A DNA stretch of 31,927 nucleotides, taken from UBA11540 sp045536425 (GTDB taxonomy: Bacteria; Bacillota; Clostridia; Oscillospirales; Ruminococcaceae). The translations under genes were made by a program, and so were the position numbers. Shown here piece after piece: positions 31,653-31,927 of the stretch; within the stretch, counting starts at the first letter, position 1, and each line of letters opens with the position of its first letter. The DNA is taken from assembly GCA_045536425.1 (NCBI GenBank), contig JAZSNN010000013.1, positions 1-31,927 of the forward strand, written 5' to 3'. The notes under the pieces were generated by a model, which was not told where the DNA came from, did not search any database, and saw only the letters and a program-made list of their open reading frames with translations.

Positions 31653-31927
31653 CTATTCGTTTTCGCTTGTGGTTATCGGTGCCGAGGTGTAGTAGTCGGA
31701 GGTTGAAGTGGGAAGTTTCTTTTTCTCAAGGCGTTTTTGTGCGTAATCTCGGGTCAGGGCGTAGAGCACCGAGAAGAAAGGCACACCTACGAACATTCCT
31801 ACAAATCCGAACATTCCGCCAAACACGATGATGGCAAACATTACCCACAGTGCAGGAAGCCCCGTACTGTCTCCGAGTATCTTGGGTCCGATGACATTTC
31901 CGTCGAGCTGTTGAAGTACCACGACGA
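31653..31927 (-). CDS. AI-2E family transporter (C-terminal part; 5' end outside window)
   Basis: About 91 codons visible; the reading frame stays open to the window edge. The stretch GNVIGPKILGDSTGLPALWVMF and the following Gly-rich membrane segment (IIVFGGMFGFVGMFVGVPFFSVLYAL) are typical of the last two transmembrane segments of the AI-2E/PerM exporter family. A basic, Ser/Thr-rich cytoplasmic tail follows. Members include autoinducer-2 exporters and Na+/H+ antiporters, so the cargo is unknown. Not part of the heat-shock operon, because a terminator lies between. Confidence 0.87.
   Translation of the reverse strand, partial: VVVLQQLDGNVIGPKILGDSTGLPALWVMFAIIVFGGMFGFVGMFVGVPFFSVLYALTRDYAQKRLEKKKLPTSTSDYYTSAPITTSENE

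Noticed and set aside
1..31927. tRNA, rRNA, insertion sequences, integrases or phage genes
   Set aside because: None seen on either strand; no transposase-like frame, and no pair of long inverted or direct repeats bounding a segment.

Overview
The window looks like a chromosomal segment from a low-to-mid GC, anaerobic, endospore-lineage Firmicute (class Clostridia, probably an Oscillospirales/Ruminococcaceae-type gut bacterium). The grounds are a clear spo0A, the spore-former order tepA-ylzJ-(uppP)-ftsK/spoIIIE, an hrcA-grpE-dnaK-dnaJ operon behind a perfect CIRCE element, strong AGGAG ribosome-binding sites with frequent GTG/TTG starts, and many short U-tailed hairpin terminators. The taxonomic placement is inferred from gene content; no 16S or tRNA gene is present.

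Layout. 1-178: a stack of three hairpins, possibly a small RNA or dispersed repeat. 176-949 (-): an AraC-type regulator. 1095-5163 (+): a tight four-gene sugar-catabolic operon (lactonase-like metallo-beta-lactamase-fold protein, enolase-superfamily sugar-acid dehydratase, clan GH-A glycosidase, SDR dehydrogenase) divergent from it. 5455-6228: spo0A with a 0A box upstream. 6261-6488 (-): a small XRE repressor divergent from 6601-10290 (+), a very long collagen-like/leucine-rich surface protein whose promoter contains a palindrome. 10348-10806: an orphan protein. 10796-12798 (-): gpsA preceded by a bacterial RING/zinc-ribbon membrane protein. 12937-15780 (+): HD phosphohydrolase, folC and an RluA-type pseudouridine synthase. 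15889-18293 (+): a polar amino-acid ABC importer. 18333-19944 (-): two cyclophilin lipoproteins and a ferredoxin-thioredoxin-reductase-like protein. 20024-20902 (-): an M14 carboxypeptidase. 21080-26734 (+): tepA, ylzJ-like, uppP, ftsK/spoIIIE and an O-acetylhomoserine sulfhydrylase. 26783-31484 (-): dnaJ, dnaK, grpE, hrcA. 31653-end (-): the C-terminus of an AI-2E family transporter.

How the genes may work together. The operon at 1095-5163 reads as the upper half of an oxidative, non-phosphorylating sugar pathway: glycosidase releases the sugar, SDR oxidises it to a lactone, the lactonase opens it, and the dehydratase yields a 2-keto-3-deoxy acid. The AraC protein is the natural candidate activator. 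The importer at 15889-18293 is ordinary except for its binding protein, which appears to be circularly permuted: the segment that normally ends family-3 binding proteins sits directly after the lipoprotein signal. That is the most unusual thing seen here. The heat-shock operon, gpsA, folC, the pseudouridine synthase, uppP and ftsK are housekeeping genes.

All functional calls are from reading motifs and family resemblance by eye; no database search was possible.
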